Below are positions 19,397-31,612 of a DNA stretch of 64,000 bases, in pieces. Positions within the stretch are counted from its first letter, which is position 1. Each line of letters opens with the position of its first letter. Made by a program: the position numbers and the translations under genes. The notes under the pieces are model-generated. The model ran no database searches. It was not told the origin of the DNA and saw only the letters and a list, made by a program, of their open reading frames with translations. Source of the stretch: Delphinus delphis (taxonomy: Eukaryota; Chordata; Mammalia; Artiodactyla; Delphinidae). The stretch covers positions 61,750,080 through 61,814,079 of the forward strand of contig NC_082694.2 in the NCBI RefSeq assembly GCF_949987515.2, read 5' to 3'.

Positions 19397-22268
19397 ATGA
19401 TGGTTTTCAGTTGTGTGAGGTGGCATCCTTTTAGCTAAGGACTGTTTAAACTCTCAAGAGGGGATCTACTTTCTGCATATCAGAGAGTAGAACAACTTAA
19501 ACCCTCCACTGTATGGTTAATGAGATATCACATGAAACAAACAATCTCATGTGAATACTTAGAACTTCATCCACTTGAAAATTTATTTCAAATTTATCAC
19601 TACCTTAAAAACATAATTCGCACCAGAATCTGAGATAGGGTACTGTATTACATAATGTAGTTAGATTCTAGGGAAGTATTTTTTCCCCTCCAAAGCTAGT
19701 CAAGGATCTCTCTCACCAACTTTCCCACTATTATTTATACTACAGGTACAGCCTCACTTGATTGGATGAATAGTATAATTCTGTATTCTAAAAGGGACAT
19801 ACTTCCTATCCTAAATTATAGCCTTCCTTTATTGGACAATAGCCCTAAACTCTATGCCAGGTATTTGATTATCAAATTAAGAGTATAGTTTTCATAGACC
19901 GATGTTTTATATGTGGAACAGTAAACATCAAGCAAAGTTTATTCCTTTAAAGACCACTGCTAACTTCTTCATTCTCTGCTAGAGGAATATGTTAGAGATA
20001 GCAAATTGTTGCTGCGCTTCTTGAAAATTCCTTGATCTTTATCCTTGTATGTAAGATTTAACTGTTTGAAGAGCTCAATCTAGACAGAGCCCCGGGAATG
20101 GATGTTCTTACAAAACTGGCCCTATTATGGTTCTGCTCAAATTAGAGCCAGTAGGAACAGTCTTTTGACATGGCAGACCATAGCCTTTGGGGTTTTAAAG
20201 GATTGTGTTTAGCTTTCCCTTCTTTAAAACTTGGCTCTTAATGATCTGGTTGAGCTGACTTCAACCCCTCTTTCTCCTGGCTATAGAGAAAAAAAGCACA
20301 AACATTCTTACATGAATATTATGGCTCTATTATTTCAAATAAGGAGTGGCCTGAACAAGCCTCTGACCCCGCTGGCCAATTATTGTCCAAAAGAAAGGCC
20401 ACCGATAAGCCTTTTGCCTTTTCTTATTTTTTTCTTTTTCCAAACAAGTTATTGTCTTTGCTAGATAGTCTTCTAGCTGGCTTGTAAATAAATAACAATC
20501 CCTTACAACTTGTTGCTGTTTCGTAGATGTGCATTTCATAATGCTTTGTCTTGGAATACACAGTAGGAAGTAGTCTGCTCAAAGCTAAAAATGCTTTCAG
20601 GGCTTTGTGGCTGTTTTATTTTGCCTGAAGTGGGTGTCTGGTTATCTTCGGCTAATTCAGACTAATACTATTTTGCCCATGCTAAACGGAGTAGAATTAG
20701 GGCCTCAACTGCCTGTTCGTCTGTGTCTACAGTGGGTTCAAAATAATTTTCTAGGAATCATTCTGGCCTTTCTTGCTAGTGCCTCCTCTGCTCACCTTGT
20801 TGTCGGGGAGGGTGGCCTGGCCATGCATCAGACATTTGCCTTGATGGCAAGTCTGCAAAGTGCCCACCTTCTGCAAAGGAAATGAACTCTAGCCCATCTC
20901 TGGGCTCTGCTTGGATACTAGAGGATGATCTCAGTGGCACAGAGAATACTACTCTCAGTGCATTTGCTGTCACCACACAAGATTGATCAATAACTAGGAG
21001 GAACAATGTTTAGAGAGGATTGCCAGGTTTATCCACCTCCTGAAACTCAAAATTAAATCCCTGGGTCAAAGCTGATCAGCAGAGTCTGGAACACTGCTTT
21101 TGTTCTGTCGGTCATCCCTGCCTTCTCTTTCTCCCTCCCCAGAAGGGCACCTTTTCTCTGTATTGTGTCTGTGCATGTGCCACTAGCCTACATCGAGTCA
21201 TTTTAATAAGCAGCCCTGTGGATCTTGTTGTATGAATTGTAAGAAAGTTATAGTGATTGCTCATTGCACCACCTATTTGTGAAGATCCCAGGGAAAGTTT
21301 CTGTCTGGTCTGAGTACCAAGAACAATTAGACTTTGCCGGGAAATTTGGATTGTTAGTATCTCAAGGACACTGTGAATTGAGTGACTGATAAGGTTTCTC
21401 TTTTCATGTTGGCTGCCAGAAAATTTAGGGCCAGATTTATGCCCACCTGTTGCACATATGCAGGTTGTTGTGATATGCATTTTAAAACTCATTCCTGGCT
21501 ATGCCTCATCTTCCCTCTTGTTTTACTTTCTTCTCTTGACTCACTTTTAATTGTTGCTATTAGGTCATCTTCTATGTGTCTTGTTATAGGCTGCTTCAAA
21601 TCTTTTCAAGAATAGAGAAAAATATGAAAATAAATACATATACAAAAATGAAATAATCTCAAATAGGGTTTTGAAGGAGGGTTACAGATTGGTTAGTGGA
21701 GAGAAAATAGGTGTTTTCAGATGCAGAGAGAAACATGAACAAACATATAAAGGTAGAGTGAATGGTTTTATCAGGGATCTGATAAAAAATCTTCCTTATT
21801 ACAGTTAACGTGATGTAGCAAAGCTGCTTAACTGAGATCTCTAAACTAGAACATGGATAAAAGATGCATGATATAAAAATGAAATTGCTTTTAAAATCTC
21901 TTTCAGCCTGATGTATTTTATTTCAGGAATAAATTTGTGGAAATATTTCAGTTACTATACACTGGAATGAAACCTAGAAGCTCTCTGGGAAAATAAAGGG
22001 CATTGAGATAAGAAAATTCTATTAGTATATTTTAACTTAATACATCTTTCTATGTTATTTAAATACTTCAGAAAGAGTTAGCTGGTGGCATTCTTCATTA
22101 TTCATGCCTTCCAGAGGTCATGCCTACATCTATTTGAAAAATAGTGGGAAAACACTAAACATTTTTTGGTGAGATTAGGTGTAAATTGGAAATTCAGATG
22201 AATGATGGCAATAATTCATATAATTTAAAGCTAAGAAACATTATGCCTACTTACTTTACCTGGAAATC
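19397..22268. other. Unassigned 2.9 kb
   Basis: I recognise no repeat or exon. Frames are short (up to 126 codons at 21112-21492, minus) and show no family resemblance. Parts such as 20100-20540 and 20600-21000 have moderate GC and unique character. Confidence 0.45.
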
Positions 22269-22269
22269 T

Positions 22270-22421
22270 TCTAATCTCAAGGCTCTGTTTTCATTGATTA
22301 GTTCCATGAGGTTAAGGAATTTGTGTCTAGTTGATTACTGCTATATCCCAGGGATTCAACCCATTTACCAGAACATGATAGATGATCAGTACATATCAGT
22401 TGAATGAATGAATGAATGAAA
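22270..22421 (+). mobile_element. L2 LINE 3' end with (GAAT)n tail
   Basis: The words 'ttccatgaggttaaggaatt', 'tgattactgctatatcccag' and the terminal GAAT repeat (about 22402-22420) are the L2 3' end, whose tail is a short tetranucleotide repeat rather than poly(A). Confidence 0.65.
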
Positions 22422-22854
22422 TGCGAGGCTTAGACTGTATTTGTGTAATCAGGATGAAATTCCTTTGACCTTGGGGAGACAATGACAGGGACTTGACTTT
22501 TGACCCATTTAGAGAATATAGTCTAAGGTAAAATTCCTTTTAGAGTTAATATCCCAGATATCTATTTAAATGTTACCATTTCTATGAGTATTTGAAGACC
22601 TGTTTTCCCTCCACAGTGTGGAGCCGACCCCAAGATGTTTGTTCTGTGAAATAATTGTCCTGTTGGTGATAGAATATTGAATACCGGTGCTGTGAGGACC
22701 TTAAAGATCGTGAGCCCCTTCCTCTGGAGGTGAGGGGACAGTGATTGGGAGGTGATACCTCTGGTCCAAACACTCAGCCCCATCCCCACGGAGACTACAT
22801 GGCACGGCAGTTATGCATACTCACTCTGGAGATAGGCAAGTCCCCACTAGAATT

Positions 22855-22950
22855 AAGATGAGAATAGTAGCTCCTGCTTCATAGGATTGTGTGGAAAATA
22901 TGATGAAATAATGAATGTAAAGTATTTAGAAGAGTGCTTGGTATTATTTA
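22855..22950 (+). mobile_element. MIR SINE 3' fragment
   Basis: 'atgagaatagtagctcctgc', 'ttcataggattgtgtggaaa' and 'agagtgcttggtattat' follow the MIR 3' half. The tiny L1 at 22951 inserted into its end. Confidence 0.6.
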
Positions 22951-23026
22951 TTTATTTATTTTTTAACATCTTTATTGGAGTATAATTGCTTTACAATGGT
23001 GTGTTAATTTCTGCTGTATAACAAAG
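22951..23026 (-). mobile_element. Ultra-short L1 insertion (76 bp)
   Basis: Only about 60 bp of L1 3'UTR plus a short interrupted tail (rc of 'tttatttattttttaacatc'). The 3'UTR part matches the full-length copy at 4674-4733 almost base for base. The perfect duplication gcttggtattattta lies at 22936-22950 and 23027-23041, so it is a genuine target-primed insertion that stopped very early. Confidence 0.93.
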
Positions 23027-23461
23027 GCTTGGTATTATTTAAATCAAGAGTTCCAAACTATGGCCAAGTTGTTGTACTAGAAAGTAAAGCACAATTAGCT
23101 TGAGAGTTCAAAGTCATCTTCCTATATTAAATTTTCCCTGCCACCCAAGTGTAATGGATTACTTCTTTCTCTGTAACACCTCTATAGTGTTTTACAGGCC
23201 TGCCACTCCTCACCTCTCAAATAGTAACCCTTGTAAAGGCAGGGCCTGCCTGCATGGGAGGCAGTTTGAAATTGTTAATTTTACTTGAATAATTATCAAT
23301 ATTATCCTTTTCAATGAAATTAATGCAGTGATCTGAAACCAAGGCATTGTATACTGAGATGCCTTTAATGATTAGTCCAGCTATTCAAATGACAGATCTT
23401 TTCCCTTTGCTCAGCTGTTTCAGAAAGAAATAATTTAGTCACACTGGCTATTTGTCTAGCT

Positions 23462-23690
23462 AAGGGATTTTCAGCCTTGGCACTGTTGACATTTTGGGCT
23501 GGATAGTTTTTTGTTGTGTGGCAGTGTCCTGTGCGTTGTAGGGTGTTTAGCAGCATCCCTGACCCCCACCTACTAGACACCAGTAGCACCTGCCTTTCTT
23601 ACCAGGTGTGACCATAAAACATGTCTCCAGACATTGCCACAAGTGTCCCAGGCGTCAGAATAATCCCCAGGTGAAGACCACTGGGATAGA
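23462..23690 (-). mobile_element. MER20 (hAT-Charlie) DNA transposon
   Basis: The plus strand shows 'ttcagccttggcactgttga', 'tgtagggtgtttagcagcat', 'catgtctccagacattgcca' and ends 'gaagaccactgg', the near-complete reverse of MER20. About 220 bp, non-autonomous. Confidence 0.85.
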
Positions 23691-25875
23691 TTATAACAAA
23701 TAATCGCTTCTCTTTATTACATTTTATAGTAAATTTCTGGAATATGCTTTGAAATAAGGCCATGGAGTCTTCTTTCAGAGGCAATTAAAAAATAGAGAAT
23801 GGTAATTCTCAGCTCTGGAATGTGCATAGGGTTGGAACATTTTGAGGTAGCTCTCGGTTCTCTGAAGTGAAGATACAGAAGTCCCACAAGACCCTGGGGC
23901 AGCCCTGCTTATGTGCCTATTTAAATACTTAGTGTACCATCTTCATGTTTGCCCTTCTGTGATGTATTATATAAAGACTCTCCAGTCAGAATTACTGGAG
24001 AATAGTTACAAATCCTTGCTTCCTTTAAAACATTTTTGCTTTGTCTGTCCATCAGTTTCCAGTTTACCATATTTGCCTTGTCCTTCCCAGGGGCACAAAG
24101 CATTCATTCTGGGTCATTTTGTAGGTCTGCTGAGTAGAGTAGGACAGGAGGTTTGCTGTGACTATACCTGTACACACATCTCAGGGCCTCTCTGCACATC
24201 AGCAGTGGCTAACACACCCGGTGCTTGGTACATATCCTAGCACGGCTGCAGGAGCAACCCTCAGCACCCACTCCAGCGCTCCTCAGCTGCCCTGCCCCAC
24301 AGACAATCAGAGCATTGTGCAGAACAATCCCAGAGCTGCTCAGAGAGCATAGCCCAGGGCCCAGGGGTTGCTGTTTATTTGTGGCACTGGATCAAGAGTG
24401 ATATGGTAGTAGCTTTGTGGATGTGCTTAGGAAAGACTTGTATCAACAGACCTGAGGCTCTGGCCTCTCTCTCAGCCCTCTGTTTCTGTTTCCACTGAAA
24501 ACAATGCCATATGTTTCTGAGGAGTTGGACCTGTTCTGGGAAAACATGCATTAGGAGTACACCCAAGCCCATGGTGGCCTCTGGGTCTGTTGTCACATCC
24601 CTTGGTATTCCTCTGTCTCACATGAGGGAGAGTAAGTTTGTGCATGCTTTGTTAGGTGCCAGTTGGGCTTAATGATCAGACTGGGGATGGGGAGTGATGG
24701 GAGGGTATGAGGAAGCTAAGATGGTTCTAAAAGAACCAGATGCCCCCTGTCTCCATAAAGTGCCCCCTAGCTCCATCCAAAACATGTTTGAGTGAAGATT
24801 CTTTCCAAATTCTGATCATCCTTCAATCATACATGTGATCGAATTAAAATAAATCACACTTAAGTGGTGGAGGTACAAACTTCGGTCTATCCAAACACAA
24901 AATATAAGGTGGAAAAATACTAGTAACAAGGAAGATTGGCGAAAGGAAGGGGCAACAGTAAATGAACCATAACTTTTTCCAGATGCATGGTTCTGATTTA
25001 AACACAGACAAAGCAGAGTTGTGAAAAGGTTTAGGAAAAACGTACAAAAGAAGTGTTCTCGCTTATTTAAGTGTTTTTTTTTAGCACTAAGTTTATATAA
25101 ATCATGGAAGAAAATTTATTCTGAACATTAGTGACTTGTGTTGGCACAGTGTTTTTATTGACTATTATTCCAAGCTATGGCTTTTATATTTTCCTGTTCT
25201 GATATTTAATGAGCACATTTTAAAGAACATTTTTGCTATTTTATGGCCAGGGCGCTAGCTCTGGCAACTGGAAATTTGTAAAACTGTACGATATAGCCCT
25301 TCCAATGTGGATCCATCAGTTATACACCAATAAATAACAGTGATTTCAAGGATGATTAATCATAATCATTATAAAGCACTTTGGCCAAGCCAACATCTGT
25401 TTCCATGGATACAGCAGCCGGCCATCCCGGTTTTGTAATTTATATGTTTTAGTTATTGTTCCCAGATGACTATGAGGACCATTCCACACAATATGACCTT
25501 TTAACTTTAGGCCCCAGTGGACTCTCTGGTTTACATGCAGCCTGTAGTCCTTTTGATAATTTTTTGTTGAGAATTTGTGGAGCTCTGAGGAAATGAAGCA
25601 GGATTTCAAATGTCTTCCCATAATTGCTTCCTTGAGGAGGCAAAGTGAAGCAAAGTACAGTGGTGACAACATCAGTAACAAGCAACTAGTAGTGCTGATG
25701 ATATTGTCAGTGAATCAGAGATGTAAAGACTCACCAGGCATCAGGTAAACTAGGCGTTGGAATGGCCCCTCCACGTCACACTGAAATTGAGTGGAAAGCT
25801 GGTTCACAACCAGATCTCCTGACTCTCAGGCCAGGGCTTATTTTTTCCCTCAATTATTTTATTTTTTCCCTCTAA
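23691..25875. other. Unassigned 2.2 kb
   Basis: No firm repeat or exon. The interval 24150-24370 is unusually C-rich for this window. The part around 25330-25450 has a mixed composition suggestive of conserved unique DNA. No RNA gene seen. Confidence 0.45.
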
Positions 25876-25879
25876 TATG

Positions 25880-26400
25880 TTTTATTCAGTTCTTTATTGA
25901 ATGAATGTTTACTGAACCATACTATGTTCAAGGCTCAGTGCTGGCAAGTTAATGGCAAGTCAACAAAAAGTCAAAACTTGCTCTGGTTCCTGCCCTTGTG
26001 GCTCAGAAAGAGGCTAGTGAAGGAGGCTTGCATTGAACTAATAGTCACAGAGGCCAATGGACAGTTAGGCTATAACAGGTGTTGAGTAGCTGAGAGTTAT
26101 CATACCCTGGGGGCCTGCCATCAGGTATTAGGTCTTGTTACAAAGATAAGGACAGGCTTCTCTGGGGCAATGTCACCTAAGCTAAGATCTGAGGAAGGAA
26201 TTAACTGTGTGAAAATTGGAGGAAATAATATGTCAGGGGCCAGCATGTACAAATGCCCCATGGCAAGAGGAAGCACGGTGAATTCCAGCACTAAAAGAAG
26301 GTTGTGACAGGAGTGTAGAAATATGGAACAAAATGATCAGGGACTGGATTATGCAGGTCTTGTGTAGCCCATAATGAAAATTCTGTCTATTCTAGTTACA
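25880..26400 (-). mobile_element. L2 LINE 3' region
   Basis: The plus strand begins 'tcagttctttattgaatgaa', runs through 'aaggctcagtgctggcaagt', 'gatctgaggaaggaattaac' and 'atgccccatggcaagaggaa', and reaches 'cttgtgtagcccataatga'. This is the reverse of the L2 3' terminal region. Strongly diverged, no coding frame. Confidence 0.65.
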
Positions 26401-26820
26401 GAAAGGACTCACCTGCCGTAGCCTAACTTGATTGGGTTGCATCAGAATCAGGAAGAGTAGCTGGGGACTAGTGGTTGGAGTCTCTCTAGCTTGAAGGGTA
26501 GAACCGTGCTTTGGTCCTTTGCCCCTCTAAATACTCTACTGTGACTTTTTCCCCACTTATCTCTGCTGTGAAGTCCAGATGCTGAAAATGGCAGGAAAGC
26601 CCTGAAGTTTGTCTGTCATTGGCTAGTCTGGTTTCATACCCTGCAGGCTCAGGTGTCCAGGGTTCTGACCGCCTCTCAGCACAGGAGAGAGGCCATGACC
26701 TGAACTGTTGTCATGGGGCTGAAAGAATAGGCTTCGTGTAGACTTTTTCTGTGCATAGGATTCAAATTATTTCTCCCATACTGAATGTATAAAGTACCAC
26801 ATATGAAGTGAACCTGCCTG
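26401..26820. other. Unassigned DNA
   Basis: Nothing recognised. May include a decayed L2 continuation. Confidence 0.4.
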
Positions 26821-26821
26821 G

Positions 26822-27305
26822 GTTAGTTTTACATGCTATGTACCAACTAACCGTATATAAAGCAGTATATATAAAACAACACACATCTATTATCTCACAG
26901 CTTTTTAGGTCAGGAGTCTGAACACGGCTTAGTTGAGTCCTAAGCAAGGCTTTGATCAAGGTGTTGACCAGGGCTGCATTCTCATGTGGAAGCTTGACTG
27001 AGGAAAGTCTCGCTTCCATGCGCATTCTGGTTGTTGGCATAATTAATTTTCTTGTGGCTGTAGGACTTACAGCAGCTTGCTGCTTCATAGCCAGCAAGGA
27101 AAGCAAAACCCTAGAGCAAGTTGGCTAGCAAAGTAGAGTCTTGTGCAACATAATATAATCCTGGGAGTGACATCACATCACCTTTGCCATATTCCATTGG
27201 TTAGAATAAAGTCACAGGTACCTACCTGTCCACACTCAGAGGGAGGGGATTATATGAGGGCATGAACACCAAGAATCAAGGATCATGGAACCAGTCTGTG
27301 TGCCA
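26822..27305 (-). mobile_element. MLT1-type LTR
   Basis: The plus strand shows 'ttagttttacatgctatgta', 'acaacacacatctattatct', 'gtcaggagtctgaacacggc', 'gggctgcattctcatgtgga', 'ggagtgacatcacatcacct' and 'ccatattccattggttagaa'. That is the reverse of an older MLT1 subfamily LTR, with a poly(A) signal on the minus strand near 26885. Near full length with a small internal loss around 27070. Confidence 0.75.
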
Positions 27306-27799
27306 CACTATCCATGCCCTAGCTTCACAGACATATACTCAGGGACTGTCTGTGTAATGCCTGGGTGAATTTTGTGCTCTACCTGACTCACTGTATCAGA
27401 GAGACCCCTGGATATGGTTTTATTGCCACCTAAGAGGAATATGGAAGCCCAATAGCAAGTGAAATTCCTCTGGTAGAAATCCCCTATCCTGGTTCCTTGT
27501 GGAATGAATGACAGGTGGAGCACCAACTATTGTGAGTGATGAGGGGATGGAGGGGTTTTTCTCTAGTTCACCCTTTAGAAGGGAATCAGCATTTAGGTGG
27601 GTAGACTGACACCAAGGAAGGAACAGGGAGCCTGGCTGTAAAGACAGGAGAAGGTAGGTTTGGGTTGGGAAAGGGCACTGGCTGAGTAGCATGCAGTTCT
27701 GGCTCTGCTGCCTCTGGTGGGTCATCCCCCTCCCATGGGATGTGCTAATAAAATGAAACAGGCAACTCAGAACAAGTGATTTCTCAGTCTCTAGAGTGG

Positions 27800-27801
<2 letters not shown>

Positions 27802-27867
<66 letters not shown>

Positions 27868-27925
27868 CAGAGACACAGAGACACAGAGACAGAGACACAG
27901 AGATACAGATAGAGAGAGAGATAGG
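27802..27925 (+). repeat. Compound (TG)n-(GA)n-(GACA)n microsatellite
   Basis: About 17 TG units, then GA units, then GAGACA and GACACA hexamers, then GATA-like units. The 154-codon minus-strand frame 27420-27884 starts inside this repeat (LCLCLSLSHTHTHT) and is not a gene. Confidence 0.95.
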
Positions 27926-28019
27926 GTGGAGGTCAGACAGAGCCAAATCCTAAGCTTCACTAGAGACTAAGGAAGGGAAAGCTAGAACATGAGAGGCTTC
28001 AAATCCTAGATTATGGCCT

Positions 28020-28170
28020 TTGGCATCACTTATCATCCTATAAGAAAGATAAGACTCAGCAGAAAAATGATTTGCCCAAAGTGTTGTGTTAGTTTACCAG
28101 CAATGCTGGACCCAGAGTTGACATCTTCTGATTTCCAGTTTGTGCTTTATTACTTCACGATGAATTGCTA
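28020..28170 (-). mobile_element. Possible MIR fragment
   Basis: 'taagaaagataagactcagc', 'aaaatgatttgcccaaagtg' and 'ggacccagagttgac' recall the reverse MIR core. Very diverged. Confidence 0.35.
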
Positions 28171-28689
28171 GGCTAAGGATGGAGGAGGATTCAGGATGCT
28201 TTCAGGTGGATAGAAAAAAGGGTAAGAAGACAGGAACTCAAAAGAAAATTATAAGACCCCTAATTATAGACTACACCCATTCAGTGGGGCATGATATGGC
28301 CTTACTGCTTTGAACAGAAAATTTCTATTTTTAAAAATGTGACTCTTAGAAAAACATTCTTTCATACTTAGGCTGCTCTTTACCATGTCACGTAAGAGGC
28401 AAGGAGTATTTTGCTTTGTGTTATTATGCAATACTGGAAGGCTTGCTAAGCATGGTGTATTGTGCAGGCCTTTTGCGGGGAGTTGAAGATTTTACTCTGA
28501 CCCCTCTTTGAGCCTTGTGAGTGGTGGTTTGCAACACTACCACAGCAAAAGTCCCTGCCAAGACAGGGCTGCTGACAGTGCTGTCACTTCTTTGTAGCTG
28601 AGGCCAGCTCCCCCATGTGTCACAGCTGGGAGAATTTCACTTAGCCTTCCTTGCTTGTAATCTTGGGGATGCAGATGGAAACAACAATT

Positions 28690-29335
28690 AGTCGCAATTT
28701 TCACCCAACAGATTAGCAAAAATGAAAAAGACTGAAATAACCAGTGGGGTATAAATGATACAGCCACTTTGGAGAGCAATTTGGCAGTTTCCCAAAAAAC
28801 TAACAGTGCACACACATTTCATTTCTAAATCTAAAGCCCCAAAGAGGTAACTCTTCTAACTGCACAAGCAGACCCGTGCAAACTGCTTCTCATTCTGCAT
28901 TGTTTGTGAAAGTAAAATATTTGAAACAACCCAAATGAAAAAATACAATGAAATAGTCTAATAGAATAAATACAATGAGGTTTGCTTACACAATGGAACA
29001 CAATCCAGTGGTAAAAAATGGACACAATCAGAGTAAACGTTGATAGATCTCAAAAACATAGTATTAGGTGGAAATATTGCAGAACTATATGATTTTATGA
29101 TACAGTTTATTTAAATGTGAAAAGCAACACAAAAATAACAGTGTGTATTATTTATGGATAGTTGTATATATATCCACGTATCACAGTGGATTGGAAGGTT
29201 GAATAGCAAAGTGCTGGTATCAATTACTTCTGAGAAGGAGGGAGAAAACTGGGTCAGAGGATAGGAGATTAAGGGAACTTTAACTTGACTTATAATAAAG
29301 CATTATTTCTTTAGAAAACACAAATTTAAAATGTC
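28690..29335 (+). mobile_element. Old L1 (L1M class) 3' end
   Basis: Sense-strand L1M ORF2 C-terminal and 3'UTR traces: 'gattagcaaaaatgaaaaag', 'gagagcaatttggcagtttc', 'caatggaacacaatccagtg', 'tgatagatctcaaaaacata' and 'actatatgattttatgatac'. It ends near the A-rich word at 29310-29330. No frame survives. Confidence 0.75.
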
Positions 29336-30614
29336 AACATATCAATTTTTGTGTGTATGAGGTAGGAATAGGGTTTTTATTTTAGCCTTTGAGATTTTTC
29401 AAAAGTTCTCAAAAAGCATCACTAATGAAGAAGATCACCATTCTTACCAACTGGAGGAATTTGAAAGATTGCAAATCTGCCTTCCTGTATGTCGTATGAT
29501 AGAGGTACCCTGAACTGAAAAGGGTAGCTTCAGTAGCAGAGGGTACTGAGGTAGTCAGAGGGTTAGCTTCAGTAGCATTTGGGATAAGGGCATGCAAGTG
29601 TATATAATATGAAGCTACAAATGGGCAACAATGTCCAGAAGTGACCCCTTTGCAAACACATTCAAATTCATTTGGAACAGCAAAGCTTTAAAAAAAACAA
29701 TGTGCCCAAAGAAGGTTTTAAGTAAACACTTGCTGAATTGGATATGCATGATGATCACAGCTAATTGCATTTTTAATAGAATTATTCTTTGGTGTCTAGG
29801 AAAAAGAAGTTGATAAGCAAGAAATAAATTATTTTTTTTCATTAAGTTTAGATTTCAGATTGGTTCCAATTGTGGCAGAAATAGTCTTGTTGAAGGTTTT
29901 TCTGCTGTTCAGGTGGGGGGCTGTGGAGCAAAAGCACTTAGTGAGTTAGAGGGGAACTAATAAATGTATAATTTTGAAAACAAAGGCAAGATTTGCAGAA
30001 ATAAACATTTCCACTCAATAATGTTCAGAAAACCAGACCCCTTGCTGCTTCAATTGCTAGAGTAAAGAAATCCAAAGACACTGCTGGACATCCTCTTTGA
30101 TTTCTTTTAAACTGAAGTGATTGAGATGGTTAAATAATGGTGTGATCATAGATTTTTGTATCACAGAAACCCATTATGGTTGCATATCATTAAAGCTAAG
30201 TTTCACTAGTAACTTATTCCAAGAATTATTAGCAGTAATTCTGTGTGTGACTGTATCTGCAGTGTACATAATCAATGTAGATTCAACATTTGCTGTTCAG
30301 TAAGGAGGTGTTAAACTAATAGAAAACAGGATTAGTTATTTGTTTTTCAACTACCACTTCCTCCCCAGCTCTAATCCATCACTCATTTTGGTTCCAGATT
30401 ATGCCTGTCAAGGAATCTCTGATGCCATCACTTCCCTTCTTGGAAGTGTTCAAGGATGACTCCCTTTCCACTGAATTAAAGACAAATTTATCAGCCTATG
30501 CTAATGTTCTTCCCTAGTGTTATTGCCCACCACTCTACAGTATGCCAGGCCAAGTGGTTTTGTTTTTGTTTTCTTTTGTTTTTATCCCAACTTTATTGAG
30601 GCAGTCCAAATGGT
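29336..30614. other. Unassigned DNA with a 39-bp duplication
   Basis: No family recognised. The word 'tagcttcagtagca' occurs at 29525 and 29564, the ends of a decayed tandem duplication with 39-bp period. The part 30100-30310 is unique and AT-rich. Confidence 0.45.
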
Positions 30615-30850
30615 TTACCTTTGGCACTGTTCCTGAATATTTTTTACCATTTGCTCATTCTTTTTTCCTAACCAGTCATACTTCTGTTCAGTTTACTTGC
30701 CAATATGATCTAGACATTACAGGAATTGTCTCAAAATTCATGGTCTCCATGAAACCTTTCTTAATTCCACCCAATAGGAGCACTTTGTATTTCTTGTACA
30801 GCATTTAGAGAATGGGTTATTGGCATAATATTGATGGACTTTTGAGTATT
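30615..30850 (+). mobile_element. L2 LINE 3' region, left part (split by L1)
   Basis: 'tctccatgaaacctttctta', 'attccacccaataggagcac' and 'tttgtatttcttgtacagca' follow the L2 sense strand near its 3' end. The L1 at 30851 interrupts it and L2 resumes at 31452. Confidence 0.6.
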
Positions 30851-31435
30851 TTAATTAATTTATTTTTAAAATTAATTTTTATTGGAATATGGTTGCTTTA
30901 CAATGTCGTGTTAGCCTCCACTGCACAACGAAATGAATCAGCCATACACATACAGATAATCCCCTCCCTTTTGGACTTCCGTCCCATTTAGGTTACCACA
31001 GTGCATTAGGTAGAGTGCTAATGCAGTATGTTCCCATCAGTCGTCTATTTTATACACAGTATCAATAATGTATATGTGTCAATCCCAGTCTTCCAGTTCC
31101 TCCCTCCCCACCCCTTTTCCCCTTGGTATCCATACATTTGTTCCCTACATCTATGTCTCTATTTCTGCTTTGCAAATAAGATCATCTATACCATTTTTCT
31201 AGATTCCACATACTTGTGTTATTATACGATATTTGCTTTTCTCTTTCTGACTTACTTCACTCTGTATGACACTCTCTGTGTCCATCCACATCTCTACAAA
31301 TGACCCAGTTTTGTTCCTTTTTATGGCCGAGTAATATTCCATTGCATGTATGTACCACATCTTCTTGGATATTTGGGTTGCTTCCATGTGCTGGCAATTG
31401 TAAATAGTGCTGCTGTGATCATTGGTGTGCATGTG
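30851..31435 (-). mobile_element. 5'-truncated L1 with 16-bp target duplication
   Basis: A 585-bp L1 3' end: 3'UTR ('taatttttattggaatatgg', 'cactgcacaacgaaatgaat') followed by the ORF2 C-terminus (rc of 'cttctctttctgacttactt'), including the QSEVSQKEK...SKYR end. The perfect duplication tggacttttgagtatt lies at 30835-30850 and 31436-31451. It belongs to a somewhat different subfamily from the full-length copy. Confidence 0.95.
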
Positions 31436-31451
31436 TGGACTTTTGAGTATT

Positions 31452-31612
31452 AATTTAGCTTTTCTCACTTTATTGCAAGCTTCTCAACCATTGGACTTTT
31501 CAATGCTTTCAAGACTTTCAACATTGACTAGTTCATATTTATGTCCCTATACCAGCAGCTAGCACTGTGCCTTACAAATAGTAGTTGCTTATCTAATGTT
31601 TAATTAATTATT
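31452..31612 (+). mobile_element. L2 LINE 3' region, right part
   Basis: Resumes after the L1: 'attgcaagcttctcaaccat', 'tagttcatatttatgtccct' and 'gctagcactgtgccttacaa' follow the L2 3' end ('...agcactgtgcctggcaca...'). Confidence 0.6.

Noticed and set aside
27420..27884. 154-codon frame starting MSLCLCLCLC...SHTHTHT
   Set aside because: Its start and first part are translation of the TG/GA microsatellite; the rest has no family resemblance.
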